Of a stretch of 64,000 bases of DNA, positions 36,237-46,048 are shown piece after piece (positions within the stretch are counted from its first letter, which is position 1; each line of letters begins with the position of its first letter). The notes under the pieces are model-generated. The model ran no database searches. It had not been told where the DNA came from and saw only the letters and a program-made list of their open reading frames with translations. Location of the stretch: contig CAVSMM010000013.1 of NCBI GenBank assembly GCA_963729165.1, forward strand, positions 372,001 to 436,000, written 5' to 3'. The position numbers and the translations under genes were made by a program. Source of the stretch: JACCZX01 sp963729165. GTDB taxonomy: Bacteria; Pseudomonadota; Gammaproteobacteria; Burkholderiales; Burkholderiaceae_F.

Positions 36237-37301
36237 CTATCGTGCGCGCGTGGTCCGCTTAGTCGCAGAACCAGACTTCGACCGAGTCACACTCCGAAGG
36301 CTTGGGGCGCCTCTCACGCCTTTGTCCGGAACGTGCACCAGGAACTCCGGCATATCAGGCAGTCCATCGATGAACGTACCTTTCTTCTTGCCTTCCCGCG
36401 AGAAGCGTCGCACACGCTGTGTCAGTCGCTCGGCCACGTACAGATCGCCGTCCGGACCGATCGCAAACCCGGAAGGAGCGGTCAGCTTGCCGTCGATGAC
36501 GACGCGCGCTTTAAGTTTGCCGAGCGGAGTGTCGTTCGGTATGTCGTAGGCAAGAATGCTGCCGGTTCCGGCCGCGCCGATGTACAGCGTGTCCCCGTGC
36601 ACGGTCAGATGCACCGGCTTCTTTATTCTCTTTCCCCTGATGCGCGCTACAAGACGCCCTGAGCCCACCTCGAATACTTTCACCGTGTCCCCTGCCTCAT
36701 CCGCGACATACAGATGTTGGCGGTGCACGACGATTCCACGCACGGAGTGGCGGGGTCTTCCATGCACGTCCAGCACGACGCCGAGTCCCTGCGGTTGCGG
36801 CACGTCGCGCGGTACTCGGTCGCCAACCTCCGGAAGGTGGCCCTGCGCTGATGCGACCAGCGTGCCGGGAAGGAAGTTTCCGTTGGGGAATTTCCTGCGA
36901 AGATGAATCGCGACTGCCGCTGGCCGACGCACTTTGGGCAGAACAGCGATCACGGTGTTGGTGTCCTGACATGAAATATAGAGCCGGCCGTCGTCGCCAA
37001 GCTCGACGTCGAACGGATGGACCATCGCGGCAACGTGCTTCGTCGCCACCACGATGCCCGCAAAGTGAAAATTATCGCCGCGCCGGCGGTAGCGCGCGAC
37101 ATGGCTGTCCCTGTGCCACGCGTTGGCAATGTAGAGATCATCACCCACCAGAGCAAAGCCGCGAGCGATATGCAATGCGTGCGCCTTGGGCGATGGGTCG
37201 AGGAGCAGCGGATGCTTGGCGCGCGGCGTACCGTCATCCTCGAAGACGCCGATGTTGTCGACGCCCACCTTGCCCTCACCTCGATAGCTGACCCACCACA
37301 C
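36237..37301 (-). CDS. NHL/beta-propeller-like protein, function unknown
   Basis: 354 residues with repeated blade-type motifs: VHPFDVELGDDGRLYISCQD, IVVHRQHLYVADEAGDTVKV, HLTVHGDTLYIGAAGTGSIL and APSGFAIGPDGDLYVAERL. These are about six blades of the kind seen in NHL or SMP-30/gluconolactonase-like propellers. No signal peptide is visible at the chosen GTG. A stop lies five codons upstream, so a truncated N-terminus (a lost signal sequence) is possible. The C-terminus is basic and Ser-rich. Binding or lactonase activity cannot be assigned. Confidence 0.65.
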   Translation of the reverse strand: MWWVSYRGEGKVGVDNIGVFEDDGTPRAKHPLLLDPSPKAHALHIARGFALVGDDLYIANAWHRDSHVARYRRRGDNFHFAGIVVATKHVAAMVHPFDVELGDDGRLYISCQDTNTVIAVLPKVRRPAAVAIHLRRKFPNGNFLPGTLVASAQGHLPEVGDRVPRDVPQPQGLGVVLDVHGRPRHSVRGIVVHRQHLYVADEAGDTVKVFEVGSGRLVARIRGKRIKKPVHLTVHGDTLYIGAAGTGSILAYDIPNDTPLGKLKARVVIDGKLTAPSGFAIGPDGDLYVAERLTQRVRRFSREGKKKGTFIDGLPDMPEFLVHVPDKGVRGAPSLRSVTRSKSGSATKRTTRAR

Positions 37302-37341
37302 CGTGCGCGTCCTTATCTACGAGCTGCTCGCTCGAATGACG

Positions 37342-38049
37342 TCACGTTTCGGCTTTGTGCGGGGCACGCAGGTCGTAGTCGATCTGCATTCGCCTCAGCT
37401 TCAGCACGCCATGGAGCACCACGGCGCCCATGCCAAGGATCAGAAATCCGACGATCAACTTTTCGATGTCAAAGGCGCCATGGCGGTTTGCAACGTAGCC
37501 GCCGACGATCAGGACGAGTATCCCGATGTTGATAGCCCAGTTCAGCGGTCGTGAAACAACAAAATGCAGAGTTCCAAAGCCCGCCATCTGATAGAGCATG
37601 AAAGGAAGAACCGCCATTGCGGGCAGAAATTCGGAGGCGCCCAGCGCGACGTCGGCGGCACCCGGCGCTCTTGCATGCAGCAACGTGCTGCTCGCAAGTT
37701 CATGGAACAACGGCGGCACAGCACAAAGGAACGGCACTGCGGACAGCAGCTCGAGGACCAACGCCCCGCTCCAGACGCCGGTCCTCGACGCGGCATCGGC
37801 GCCGCCTGCCTCGGACTGTGCGGCGATAAACAGGCCGCCGACGACGGCAGCGGCACTCGACAACATTAACAACTCAACCATGATCCCGAAGCCCGTCGGC
37901 TCTCCGGTCTTCAGGAGCAACAGAGCGAGAAAACCGGGCGTATAGAACATCACGCGTACCAGCCGGGCCCAGACGCGCGCGTCACGCTCTGGCGGGAGGA
38001 TCGGCAGAGGGCGTCCGTCCGTTCCAACCGTGGGCCTCTCTTTTGCCAT
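37342..38049 (-). CDS. Six- to seven-helix membrane protein, function unknown
   Basis: 235 residues starting at ATG behind GGAGGAT. Hydrophobic segments lie at about 32-48, 55-75, 90-112, 130-150, 165-185 and 195-215. Between them are short loops with few charged residues. There is no recognisable motif. It could be an uncharacterised redox or signalling membrane protein. It is transcribed away from the channel-like gene at 38163, with 113 bases between the two starts that must hold both promoters. Confidence 0.6.
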   Translation of the reverse strand: MAKERPTVGTDGRPLPILPPERDARVWARLVRVMFYTPGFLALLLLKTGEPTGFGIMVELLMLSSAAAVVGGLFIAAQSEAGGADAASRTGVWSGALVLELLSAVPFLCAVPPLFHELASSTLLHARAPGAADVALGASEFLPAMAVLPFMLYQMAGFGTLHFVVSRPLNWAINIGILVLIVGGYVANRHGAFDIEKLIVGFLILGMGAVVLHGVLKLRRMQIDYDLRAPHKAET

Positions 38050-38162
38050 TTCATCCTCCTTGGACTTGTTTCTTTTCAGGATAGCGCAGTTTGTTTTGCG
38101 ATGAAGCTGTGCATCCCGAACAGAAGTTTGCGAGTCTCGGTCACCAGTAGACTGAAGTTCAA

Positions 38163-38639
38163 ATGGCAGACTACGTTATCTCGCTCGAGGAGGTCTTGTG
38201 GGGCGGGCTGCTGCTAGCGGTCACGATGGGAATCCATGGGATGGGGATGCTCGCCACGTTGCGAGTCACCGATTCGCTCAAGGAACGCACCGAGCGGTTC
38301 AAGTCGATCATCCCCAGCCTTGGCATCGTGATCCTGGGCAGCTTGATGATCATCGTGACCAGCCTTGTCGAAATAATCGTCTGGGCAGCATTCTTTCTCA
38401 TGATGGGAGCGTTATCGAACCACAGCTCCGCTTTCTATTACGCGCTGGTCAACTACACGACCCTCGACTCTGGCTATCTGCCGCAGCAGTGGCACCTGCT
38501 CGAGGGGCTGCTTGCAATGGCAGGCCTGCTAACGCTGGCGTGGTCGACCGGCATTCTCTATAGGCTGGTAGACGACTTTCAGATGCGCGACCGCACGAAA
38601 GCGAGCGACGCGCACGGAACCCCGGACACACGCCTCTAA
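38163..38639 (+). CDS. Ion-channel-like membrane protein without canonical K+ filter
   Basis: 158 residues: an N-terminal helix (EEVLWGGLLLAVTMG), a second at about 52-80 (LGIVILGSLMIIVTSLVEII), then a pore-loop-like segment (SAFYYALVNYTTLDSGYL, about 89-106) and a last helix. The arrangement and NYTT opening match two-helix potassium channels (Ion_trans_2), but the selectivity filter TVGYG is replaced by TLDSGY. The protein may be a non-selective or degenerate channel or a membrane scaffold. It stands alone, divergent from the membrane protein gene. Confidence 0.65.
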   Translation: MADYVISLEEVLWGGLLLAVTMGIHGMGMLATLRVTDSLKERTERFKSIIPSLGIVILGSLMIIVTSLVEIIVWAAFFLMMGALSNHSSAFYYALVNYTTLDSGYLPQQWHLLEGLLAMAGLLTLAWSTGILYRLVDDFQMRDRTKASDAHGTPDTRL

Positions 38640-38699
38640 CTCAACGTACGGCTCACCGGTAACGCTGATGTGCGCGAACGTGACGTTGCGCGATCTCTT

Positions 38700-39522
38700 C
38701 TACCGCGAGCGGGTCCCGATCAGCCGACGGTACTGCGCCATATGTCGAATAGCGCTCTTCGGCTTTTGAACGTCCTCGTACAGCAGCGCCAGGTTGTAGT
38801 GACAATCGGCAAGCGAAGGCTCGATGCGTAGCGCCTCTTCGTAGGTCTGTATCGCGTCGCTCTTGCGACCTCTGTCGTCCAGCAGCACGCCGAGGTTGAA
38901 CAGAAGCAGCGGTTCATTGCCGCAAACCTGAATCGCGTTGCGATAGACGCGCTCGGCTTGCGCGTACCGCCCGCTTTCATGCAGCAACCTTCCCAAATTG
39001 ATATGCGCGTCGACCAGTCGTCGGATCTGCTGCGACGGCATGCTCATAGGCCTCCACCGCGGCGTCGGCATCTTCGTTTTCCAACGCGGCACCGTCGGCA
39101 AAGTGAGATTCAGCGCTCACCTCTGGCTGCGCGGTCATCGGCTCGATCACGCTGAGCGTGCCGTCCGCGTCATTTTCGAACGCAAGCAGATACTGGCCCG
39201 ATTCAGCCTGCCAGCGGCTGCCGCCCTCTCTGACGACGACATGATCGGCCACCGCGCAGATCGAAAGACCCGACAGCGGCATCGACTTGGGCAGGTGCCG
39301 GCGCAGCTCCCGCATCGATCGGGTGATGCGCTTGTTCGGAATATGAGCGACCGCCAGCGCCCGTGCGGTGCGCAGCACGATCAAGTCCTGGAACGAAAAG
39401 CGCCATGCATTGCGGGCCCCACGCGCGGGTGAGACGAAGCCGGCGACGATCAGCGAACGAATCGTGCTGCGCGGCAGGCCAAGCAACTTCTCGACGTCGC
39501 GCACGCCGTATTCATGCATCAC
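38700..39522 (-). pseudogene. MerR-type DNA-binding plus TPR protein, one frameshift
   Basis: The N-terminus is a MerR-like winged helix (YGVRDVEKLLGLPRSTIRSL; AWRFSFQDLIVLRTARAL). A linker and a tetratricopeptide array in another frame follow (VDAHINLGRLLHESGRYAQA; LFNLGVLLDDRGRKSDAIQT; CHYNLALLYEDVQKPKSAI). The frames meet at about 39024, where DPT reads into LVDAH after one extra base. Joined, the protein is about 273 residues. A DNA-binding head with TPRs suggests a regulator that senses a protein partner. It sits beside ku and could act on it, but no binding site was found. Confidence 0.75.
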
Positions 39523-39544
39523 GCGCGGCTCTGTTTGCTATTTC

Positions 39545-40432
39545 CTACTTCCTTGCTGCCTTGCGCGCTGCAGGCTCAACTTGCGCGGCGCGCTTTGCGG
39601 GCTTGCGAGTTTCGCGCGCCGGCGCCTCCGGCGCACTCGACTTGGCAGGCGCCGTCGTCTTCTTGTTCAAGCTTGCGCGCAGCGCTTCCATCAGATCGAT
39701 GACTTGCGCGCCGCCGGTTTCCGGCGCTTCGGCCATCGTGATTTCCTGGCCTTCGACCTTTTTCTGCACGGCAGCTTCGACGCGCGCGCGTACTTCGTCG
39801 GTATAGACGGTCGGGTCGAACGTGTCAGACGCCTGCTGTTCGATCAGTTGCTGCGCAAGCTTCAACTCGACGTCTTTGACTTCGGTCGGCGGGATTTCGA
39901 TATCGCTGATCGACCGCACTTCGGCCGCGTACAACAGCTGCTGCATCACCAGACCGCCTTCGATCGGGCGCAGCATCACGATGTACTGCTTGCCGCGCGC
40001 GGCGTAGCGGCCGACAGCGCAGCGACCGGACTCGCGCAAGGCGCGCGTCAGCAGCGCATACGGCTTGGCGCCGCCCTTATCGGGCGCGAGGTAATACGCC
40101 TTGTCGAAGTACACCGGATCGATCGACTCGATCGGCACGAACTCGGTGATCTCAGCCGTTTGCGTGCCCGCCTCCTCGAGCGCCTTCAGCTCTTCGGGAG
40201 TGAACATCACGTATTGGTCCTTCGCGAATTCGTAGCCTTTGACGATGTCTTCGCGCGCGACCGGAATCTCTTCCTTCAGGCAGAGATACTGCTGCTTCAG
40301 CCGCGAGCCGCAGTCCTTGTGCAACATGTTGAACGAGATCGCCTTGCTTGCTTCGGTGGCCGAAAACATCTTCGCCGGAATCGATACCAATCCGAATGCG
40401 ATGGTCAGAGATCCGATCGATCGTGCAGCCAT
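39545..40432 (-). CDS. ku: Ku homodimer subunit (bacterial NHEJ)
   Basis: 295 residues starting MAARSIGSLTIAFGLVSIPA, the invariant opening of bacterial Ku, with ISFNMLHKDCGSRLKQQYLC (zinc-ribbon-like Cys) and ELKLAQQLIEQQ in the ring-forming core. The C-terminal extension is rich in Lys/Ala/Pro (ETRKPAKRAAQ) and resembles Ku tails that bind DNA and LigD. Ku rings bind double-strand ends and recruit LigD, which is encoded 20 bases upstream on the same strand. Confidence 0.96.
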   Translation of the reverse strand: MAARSIGSLTIAFGLVSIPAKMFSATEASKAISFNMLHKDCGSRLKQQYLCLKEEIPVAREDIVKGYEFAKDQYVMFTPEELKALEEAGTQTAEITEFVPIESIDPVYFDKAYYLAPDKGGAKPYALLTRALRESGRCAVGRYAARGKQYIVMLRPIEGGLVMQQLLYAAEVRSISDIEIPPTEVKDVELKLAQQLIEQQASDTFDPTVYTDEVRARVEAAVQKKVEGQEITMAEAPETGGAQVIDLMEALRASLNKKTTAPAKSSAPEAPARETRKPAKRAAQVEPAARKAARK

Positions 40433-40452
40433 GCGCTCCTCCAGTGTGTTCG

Positions 40453-43208
40453 TTACTTCTTCTCGCGGTCGACCGCGCGTTCCAGACTCTGCTTCGCTTT
40501 CAACGCATCACGCCACCGGTCACCGGTTTTGGCCAGACGCTCGGCGGCGTTCGTGATTCTGAAGTCTAGTGGATGCGCGCCGGCCAGCTCGTCCCATGTG
40601 AGCGGCATCGATATCGGCGCTCCGCTCGCCCCGCGTGGCGAATAGGCGACATTCAATGTCTTGCCACGCACGTTCATGTTGTAGTCCATGAAGATCTTGC
40701 CGGTGCGCTTCGGCACGCTCCATTCCAGCGTGATGTCCTTCGGATGCTGCTGCATCAGGTGCCGGCCGACGATCTCGGAGATTTCGCGCGCCGCGTCGAA
40801 ATCGATCGTGCGCTTGATCGGCACGAACACGTGCAAGCCCGTCTTGCCCGACGTCTTGACGATCGGCTCGAGCGCCATGCTGTGCAGCAGCTCACGCAGC
40901 CAGAACGCGACTTCCTTGCCCTTCTCGAACGCAACCGTATTCAGCTCGGGCTCGTCGCCGGCCTTCTCCTTGCCCGAGTAGATGTACGGATCGATATCGA
41001 ACACCACGTAGTCGGGGTAGTTGAGCACCGAGCCTTCGAGCGACTCGAGCGAACTTGCATAGTCAGTACTCTTGATCGAAGTATCGGACCCGAGCTTCGC
41101 GCGCGAATGCCAGACGTGGAACTCGAGCGTGCCCGATTGTGCGAGCCACAGCAGCGTCTGCAGATTGTTGCAGAGCAGATAGTCGTGGCTCTCGTCCTTG
41201 TGGCCGGAAAACACAGTGATTGTTTCAGCGAACGCCGGACGCTCCTGCTCCCAGTGTTTCTGGAAGAAGCGTTGGCCGTGGATGCCGTCGGGCATCCGAA
41301 TCATCGTCAGCGGCCGATCCGCCAGATGCGGCAGGATGAACGGAGATACTTGTGCGAAGTAGCGCAGCAGGTCGCGCTTGGTAACCGCCGGCCTGCGACA
41401 GTGCTGGGTCGGCCGGCCAGTAGACGCGATCGAGATGGGTCAGCTTCAACGTGTGCGTACCGACCGCGATCGTGAATGTGGCCTTGGCATTTTCGAGTTG
41501 TTGCAGCACATCGTCGATCTCGCTGTTTGGGCTTTTCTTCGCAGCAGCGTTGCGGCCGGTCCCGCTGAGCGAAGGCGAACTTCCCTTTGATCGTCCACGC
41601 GCGTTCGACCCCGGCGTGGGCACTGATCTGGTTGCCACTTCACGCCGCACTGTCTTCGGATCGATGTCGTCGCGCAGTCGTAGAAACACCGGCGCTCGTA
41701 GATGGCCATCTTCGGTCCAGTCCTGGAACTTCACTTCAGCCACCCGCTCGGGCGTTACCCACGTCGCCGGCGCGTTCAGTTCAGGCTTGGTGGAGAACGG
41801 ATTGGTTTTCCGCTGCAGCGGCTCGAGCTGCTGCTGCACATCAGACAGCGAGTTGTCGTCGAAGCCCGAGCCGACGTGCGATGCATAGACGAGCTTGTCG
41901 CCGTCCCAATAGCCAACCAGCAACGCGCCCAGCGCCGAGCGCGAGCCTTTGCCCTGCGTGTAACCGCCGATGACAAAGTCGGCACTGGTGATCGATTTGA
42001 CCTTCAGCCACGAAGCTGAGCGCTTACCGGCTTCATAGCGGCTGCCCTTGCGTTTACCGACTACGCCTTCGAATCCGCTCGCGACGGCTGCTGCCTGCAA
42101 AGCCACGCCATCGTCCAGCGAGTGGACAAGCTGCAACAGCGGCGACGGCAGCAAACACTGCGCAAGGTAGCGGCGGCGATCGGCATACGGCGCCTGGCGT
42201 AGGTTGACACCCGCGAAATGCAGCAGGTCGAAGCAGTAAAGGACAGCGCGCTCAGCTTGCGCACTACGATTCTGCATCGCATTGAATGACGGCCGTCCGT
42301 CTGCATCGAACGCGACAATTTCTGCGTCGAGGATCATCGTATCCACCGCCTGCCTGCGCAGCTCGGCGCAGACCTTCGGAAAGTCGGCGGCCAGATCGAG
42401 CCCGCGCCGCGTGCGCAGCTTGACGCTCACTTGTTCACCCGTGCCGTCGACGAACGCGAGCACGCGATAACCGTCGAGCTTGGGCTCCCACATCCAATCG
42501 GCGTGATTGAACGCTGTATCGCCGAGTTCGGCCTGCATCGGAGCGAGCGTCGCCAGGTAGTTTCTCGGTTGGGCCGGCAACGACCAGCCGCTCAGCCGCG
42601 ATGCGATGCGCGGGCACGCTTTTCATCTGCTCGACCGATACGTTCGAAAGCACCGAGCGGTTCTGCGAGGTGAGATCCGTCTTCGCCACAAACCGATCCT
42701 TGTGCTTGATCAACAGCCAATTCTTGCGATCTGCCATCCGCACCAAGGCGAACGAGCCTTTGATCTTTTCACCGCGCAGCAGAAAGCTCAGCTTGCCGTT
42801 TTCAAGTTCAGTACGAACACGTTCCTCGGCTTGCGCACGATCATGGAACGAGTACTGCTGGCCCTCGTCGGGCGAGTAGACGCCGCAGTCCCACACGATC
42901 ATTTCACCCGCGCCGTATTGCCCGGGCGGAATGACGCCCTCGAACGACGCATACTCGAACGGGTGGTCTTCTGTCTGCGCCGCCAGGCGTTTGTCGCTGG
43001 GATCGAGCGACGGCCCTTTCGGAATGGCCCACGATTTCAATACGCCGTCGCACTCCAATCGCAGGTCGTAATGCATATGCCGCGCGGCATGCTGCTGAAT
43101 CACGAACAACAGCGGCCCGCCGCGCGCTTCGCGCAACTCTGCCGCCGGCTCAGGAGTAGCCGAAAAACTGCGCTTGGCGGAATATTCGGTGAGCTGGCTT
43201 TTCTTCAC
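40453..43208 (-). pseudogene. ligD: LigD multifunctional NHEJ ligase, PE-LIG-POL order, two frameshifts
   Basis: The N-terminal third holds the 3'-phosphoesterase domain (HAARHMHYDLRLECDGVLKS; PPGQYGAGEMIVWD). A shift at about 42572 leads to the ATP-dependent ligase (WMWEPKLDGYRVLAFVDG, the KXDG adenylation site; GFEGVVGKRKGSRYEAGKR). A second shift at about 41390 leads to the primase-polymerase domain (LTMIRMPDGIHGQRFFQKHW; VVFDIDPYIY with the catalytic Asp pair; LHVFVPIKRT). Total about 917 residues, with domain order as in Pseudomonas LigD. It joins, fills in and trims Ku-bound ends. Both slips look like single extra bases, so an intact gene is likely in the organism. Confidence 0.93.
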
Positions 43209-43232
43209 GCGGGAATTTTAGGATCAGGACAC

Positions 43233-43937
43233 ATGACTGCTCAGAGAATCGTGGCGGGTGCGAGCGGCTATTCCTTCAAGGAGTGGAAGGGCAACTTCTA
43301 TCCGGAAAAGATGAAGCCGGAAGAAATGCTCGCGTGGTACAGCGAGCGGCTGCCGACGGTGGAGATCAACAACACTTTCTATCAGATGCCCAAGACGGCC
43401 GTGCTCGAGAACTGGGCGAAGACGACGCCGGAAGATTTCCAGTTCGCGATCAAAGCTTCGCGCCGCATCACGCACATGTCGCGGCTCAAGGCGGATACAG
43501 CGGCCGATTCGGTTAATTTTCTTTACACGACGCTCGCCGCGCTAGGCGCGAAACGCGGCCCGGTGCTTTTTCAGCTGCCGCCATTTCTGAAGAAGGATCT
43601 GCCGCGTCTGATCGAATTTCTACAGCTGCTGCCGGAAGGACACTGCGCCGCGTTCGAGTTTCGCAACGACAGCTGGTTCGACGATGAGGTCTATGACGCG
43701 TTGAAAGCAGCCGGCGCAGCGCTGTGCCTTTCCGAGCGCGAAGGACAGCGCTCCGCCACCTCTGGTCGAAACCGCAGACTGGGGCTACATCCGCCTTCGT
43801 CTCGAAACGTACTCGGACGAGGATCTTCAGCAGTGGGCGGCGAGGCTGGCAGCGACCGCGTGGCGCGGATCTACGTGTATTTCATGCACGAGCCCACGGC
43901 GCCGGCGTACGCGCAAACGCTGATGCGGTTCGGCTGA
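43233..43937 (+). CDS. DUF72 domain protein (YecE-like), local frame slips
   Basis: 234 residues of the DUF72 TIM-barrel (VAGASGYSFKEWKGNFYPE; EINNTFYQMPKTAVLENW; CAAFEFRNDSWFDDEVY). Between about 43746 and 43872 the conserved sequence lies in another frame (SAPPPLVETADWGYIRLRL), then returns for IYVYFMHEPTAPAYAQ, so one inserted and one lost base cancel out. Function unknown. It is divergent from ligD with 24 bases between starts, a neighbourhood often seen for DUF72. Confidence 0.85.
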   Translation: MTAQRIVAGASGYSFKEWKGNFYPEKMKPEEMLAWYSERLPTVEINNTFYQMPKTAVLENWAKTTPEDFQFAIKASRRITHMSRLKADTAADSVNFLYTTLAALGAKRGPVLFQLPPFLKKDLPRLIEFLQLLPEGHCAAFEFRNDSWFDDEVYDALKAAGAALCLSEREGQRSATSGRNRRLGLHPPSSRNVLGRGSSAVGGEAGSDRVARIYVYFMHEPTAPAYAQTLMRFG

Positions 43938-43986
43938 AGCTCGCAGCGTCGTTGTTGAAACGTTTGAATTCCGGCATGAGCTTCGT

Positions 43987-44967
43987 ATGCATATCACCCT
44001 CCTTCCACACATCGTCCGCCTCCTCCGCGCGTTCGCCCTTCTTGCTGTTATTAGCGGGGCAGCGCTCGCCCAGCCGAGCAAGCCGATCCGCATCCTGGTG
44101 GGTTTCCCGCCGGGCGGCGGGACCGACGCGATTGCGCGCGCTCTGGCCGAGAAATTGAAGGAGGAGCTCGGCACGTCCGTCATCGTCGAGAACCGTCCAG
44201 GGGCGGGCGGCCAGATCGCCGCGCAAGCGCTGAAGAGTGCGGCGCCCGACGGCACCACGTTCTTCATCTCGCACGATCACACGATTTCGATCCTGCCCCT
44301 GGTCATGAAGAACCCGGGTTTCGATCCCGCAAAGGATTTCGTTCCGGTGGCAGGCTTCGCGACTTTCGTCAATGCGCTTGCGCTATCTGCCGGCACGCCC
44401 GCGAAAAACTTCAACGACTATGTTGCGTGGGTGAAAGGCCAGGGCGGCAAGAGCGCAATCGGCGTTCCGGCGCCCGCTTCGGTTCCCGAATTTCTCGTCA
44501 AAGTGATCGGCGACAAGTACGGCCTTGATCTCGTCTCGGCGCCGTACCGAGGCAGTGCGCCGATGATGGCCGACATGCTCAGTAATCAGATTCCTGCAGG
44601 CGTGGGCTCGGTGCCCGATTTCATCGAGAACCATGCAGCCGCCAAGATCCGGGTCGTGGCAGTGCTCGGCGGGGCGCGACAAGCTGCGCTGCCCGACGTG
44701 CCCACGTTCGCAGAGCTCGGACTCGCAGGATTCGAAGACGTGCCGTACTACGCCTTCTTTGCACCCGCCGGCACGCCGCAATCGGCGATCGATCAGTTCG
44801 CCGCTGCGTTATCGAAGGTGATTGCACAGCCCGACGTGCGCGATCGGCTTACGCGCTGGGGGCTCGCAGTGCAGTTCATGCCGCAGTCGCAGCTCGCGGC
44901 GCGCGAGCGTGCGTACTCGCAGACATGGGCTCAGATCATCAAGAAGAGCGGCTTTCAACCGCAGTAG
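43987..44967 (+). CDS. Bug/TctC-family substrate-binding protein, orphan
   Basis: 326 residues with a signal peptide (LLRAFALLAVISGAALA) and the intact family blocks KPIRILVGFPPGGGTDAIAR, VIVENRPGAGGQIAAQALKS and PDGTTFFISHDHT. Members of the Bug family bind small carboxylates (for example nicotinate, glutamate or protocatechuate-type acids). No TctA or TctB gene is adjacent, so it must share a distant permease or act as an orphan sensor receptor, as is common in Burkholderiales. Confidence 0.92.
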   Translation: MHITLLPHIVRLLRAFALLAVISGAALAQPSKPIRILVGFPPGGGTDAIARALAEKLKEELGTSVIVENRPGAGGQIAAQALKSAAPDGTTFFISHDHTISILPLVMKNPGFDPAKDFVPVAGFATFVNALALSAGTPAKNFNDYVAWVKGQGGKSAIGVPAPASVPEFLVKVIGDKYGLDLVSAPYRGSAPMMADMLSNQIPAGVGSVPDFIENHAAAKIRVVAVLGGARQAALPDVPTFAELGLAGFEDVPYYAFFAPAGTPQSAIDQFAAALSKVIAQPDVRDRLTRWGLAVQFMPQSQLAARERAYSQTWAQIIKKSGFQPQ

Positions 44968-44988
44968 TGAACGCGGAACTGCGCGGGC

Positions 44989-45384
44989 TCAGCGATGCTT
45001 CACGCTGATCGACCATTGATCGGAAAATCCGCCTGATGTCGGCCTCGTGTCGACCGTTTGGCCTTGCCCGCACGGGTATTGTGAATACGTCACCGCGCCG
45101 CTCGATTCCTCGCACTTGAAAACGCCAGGACCCAGCGCTCGCGACGCGACGGGCTTGGGTGGCGCAATAACAGCAGGCGCCGCTTTTGGCAGCTCCGCCG
45201 GCGCATACGTCGGTTCGCTTTTCGTGAAGCGCTGTGCGGTATCGGGCGGTGTCACCACGGCCGGCATCCGAATGCTGGACCGGTCGAGCGCTGCATACAC
45301 GCCGACGGCCAGCACGACCGGAGCAAAAACCGCCACTGCAAGTGATCGCTTACCTGATCGCGGCGGGCGGTAATGGTTATTCAT
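44989..45384 (-). CDS. Membrane-anchored DUF4124-like protein
   Basis: 131 residues from ATG at 45384, with one N-terminal membrane anchor (LAVAVFAPVVLAVGVYAAL) and a Pro/Ala-rich linker. The final domain FKCEESSGAVTYSQYPCGQG has a Cys pair 15 residues apart, typical of DUF4124, which is thought to be a periplasmic disulfide-stabilised fold. Function unknown. A TTG start further out would add 9 residues. It converges with the Bug gene, 21 bases apart. Confidence 0.68.
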   Translation of the reverse strand: MNNHYRPPRSGKRSLAVAVFAPVVLAVGVYAALDRSSIRMPAVVTPPDTAQRFTKSEPTYAPAELPKAAPAVIAPPKPVASRALGPGVFKCEESSGAVTYSQYPCGQGQTVDTRPTSGGFSDQWSISVKHR

Positions 45385-45602
45385 GGAAATCCACGCAAAG
45401 CGAGTATCCAAAATCTACCGCGTGCACGGACCACCGATCAGGGGAAATGACAGTTCAAACTGATGAAGAAATTAGGCGGTGTTTGTCTCCTAAAAGTTAA
45501 GTCACCGATGACTCGCAATTGCTAGTGCTCGTCTGCGCGACCCATCGGTCTGGCTTGAGGCCTCGTTGCCGTCGCGTGCGCGCGATGACCCGCTGCGAGC
45601 CG

Positions 45603-46034
45603 CTAGGCCGTGCACGAAAACGACGGTGGATCGCCGCTGTCGAGCCAGGCAACGGCCGACGCCTCGGTCACAAACACATCTGCAACCAAGCGCCGATTTA
45701 CTGCGACGGTCACGCCGAACTTCTGCGGATCGAGCATCTCCGGTCGAATAACCATGGATAGGCGAACTGCACCGTTCGCGGTGCGCGTCCACTTCTCGAC
45801 CATAAAGTACCGTTCAGTAAGGCTGGGCGACGGAAAGCCAGTGACCCGCAGACCGTTCACCAGAAGCCTTGTGATGCCTAATGTACGGACGTGTGCGATG
45901 GCTCCATCGACTAGGTTTATCGCTTCTTCCAGCGTCATGCGACCCGCCGGCCGAAAAAACGCACGTCCCGCTTCAACCTTAAAGTGATCCGGTGAGGGCT
46001 CCACGCAAGAGTCCGCCATATTTTCTTCACTCAT
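45603..46034 (-). CDS. STAS/SpoIIAA-like hypothetical protein
   Basis: 143 residues. The pattern AGRAFFRPAGRMTLEEAINL, HVRTLGITRLLVNGLRVTG and MVIRPEMLDPQKFGVTVAVN resembles STAS/SpoIIAA-type alpha-beta domains, which bind nucleotides or act as anti-anti-sigma partners. There is no signal peptide or membrane helix. It is divergent from the M20 hydrolase gene with only 14 bases between the starts, so the two promoters must lie inside each other's genes or one is not expressed from here. Confidence 0.5.
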   Translation of the reverse strand: MSEENMADSCVEPSPDHFKVEAGRAFFRPAGRMTLEEAINLVDGAIAHVRTLGITRLLVNGLRVTGFPSPSLTERYFMVEKWTRTANGAVRLSMVIRPEMLDPQKFGVTVAVNRRLVADVFVTEASAVAWLDSGDPPSFSCTA

Positions 46035-46048
46035 AGAATACGCGGCCT

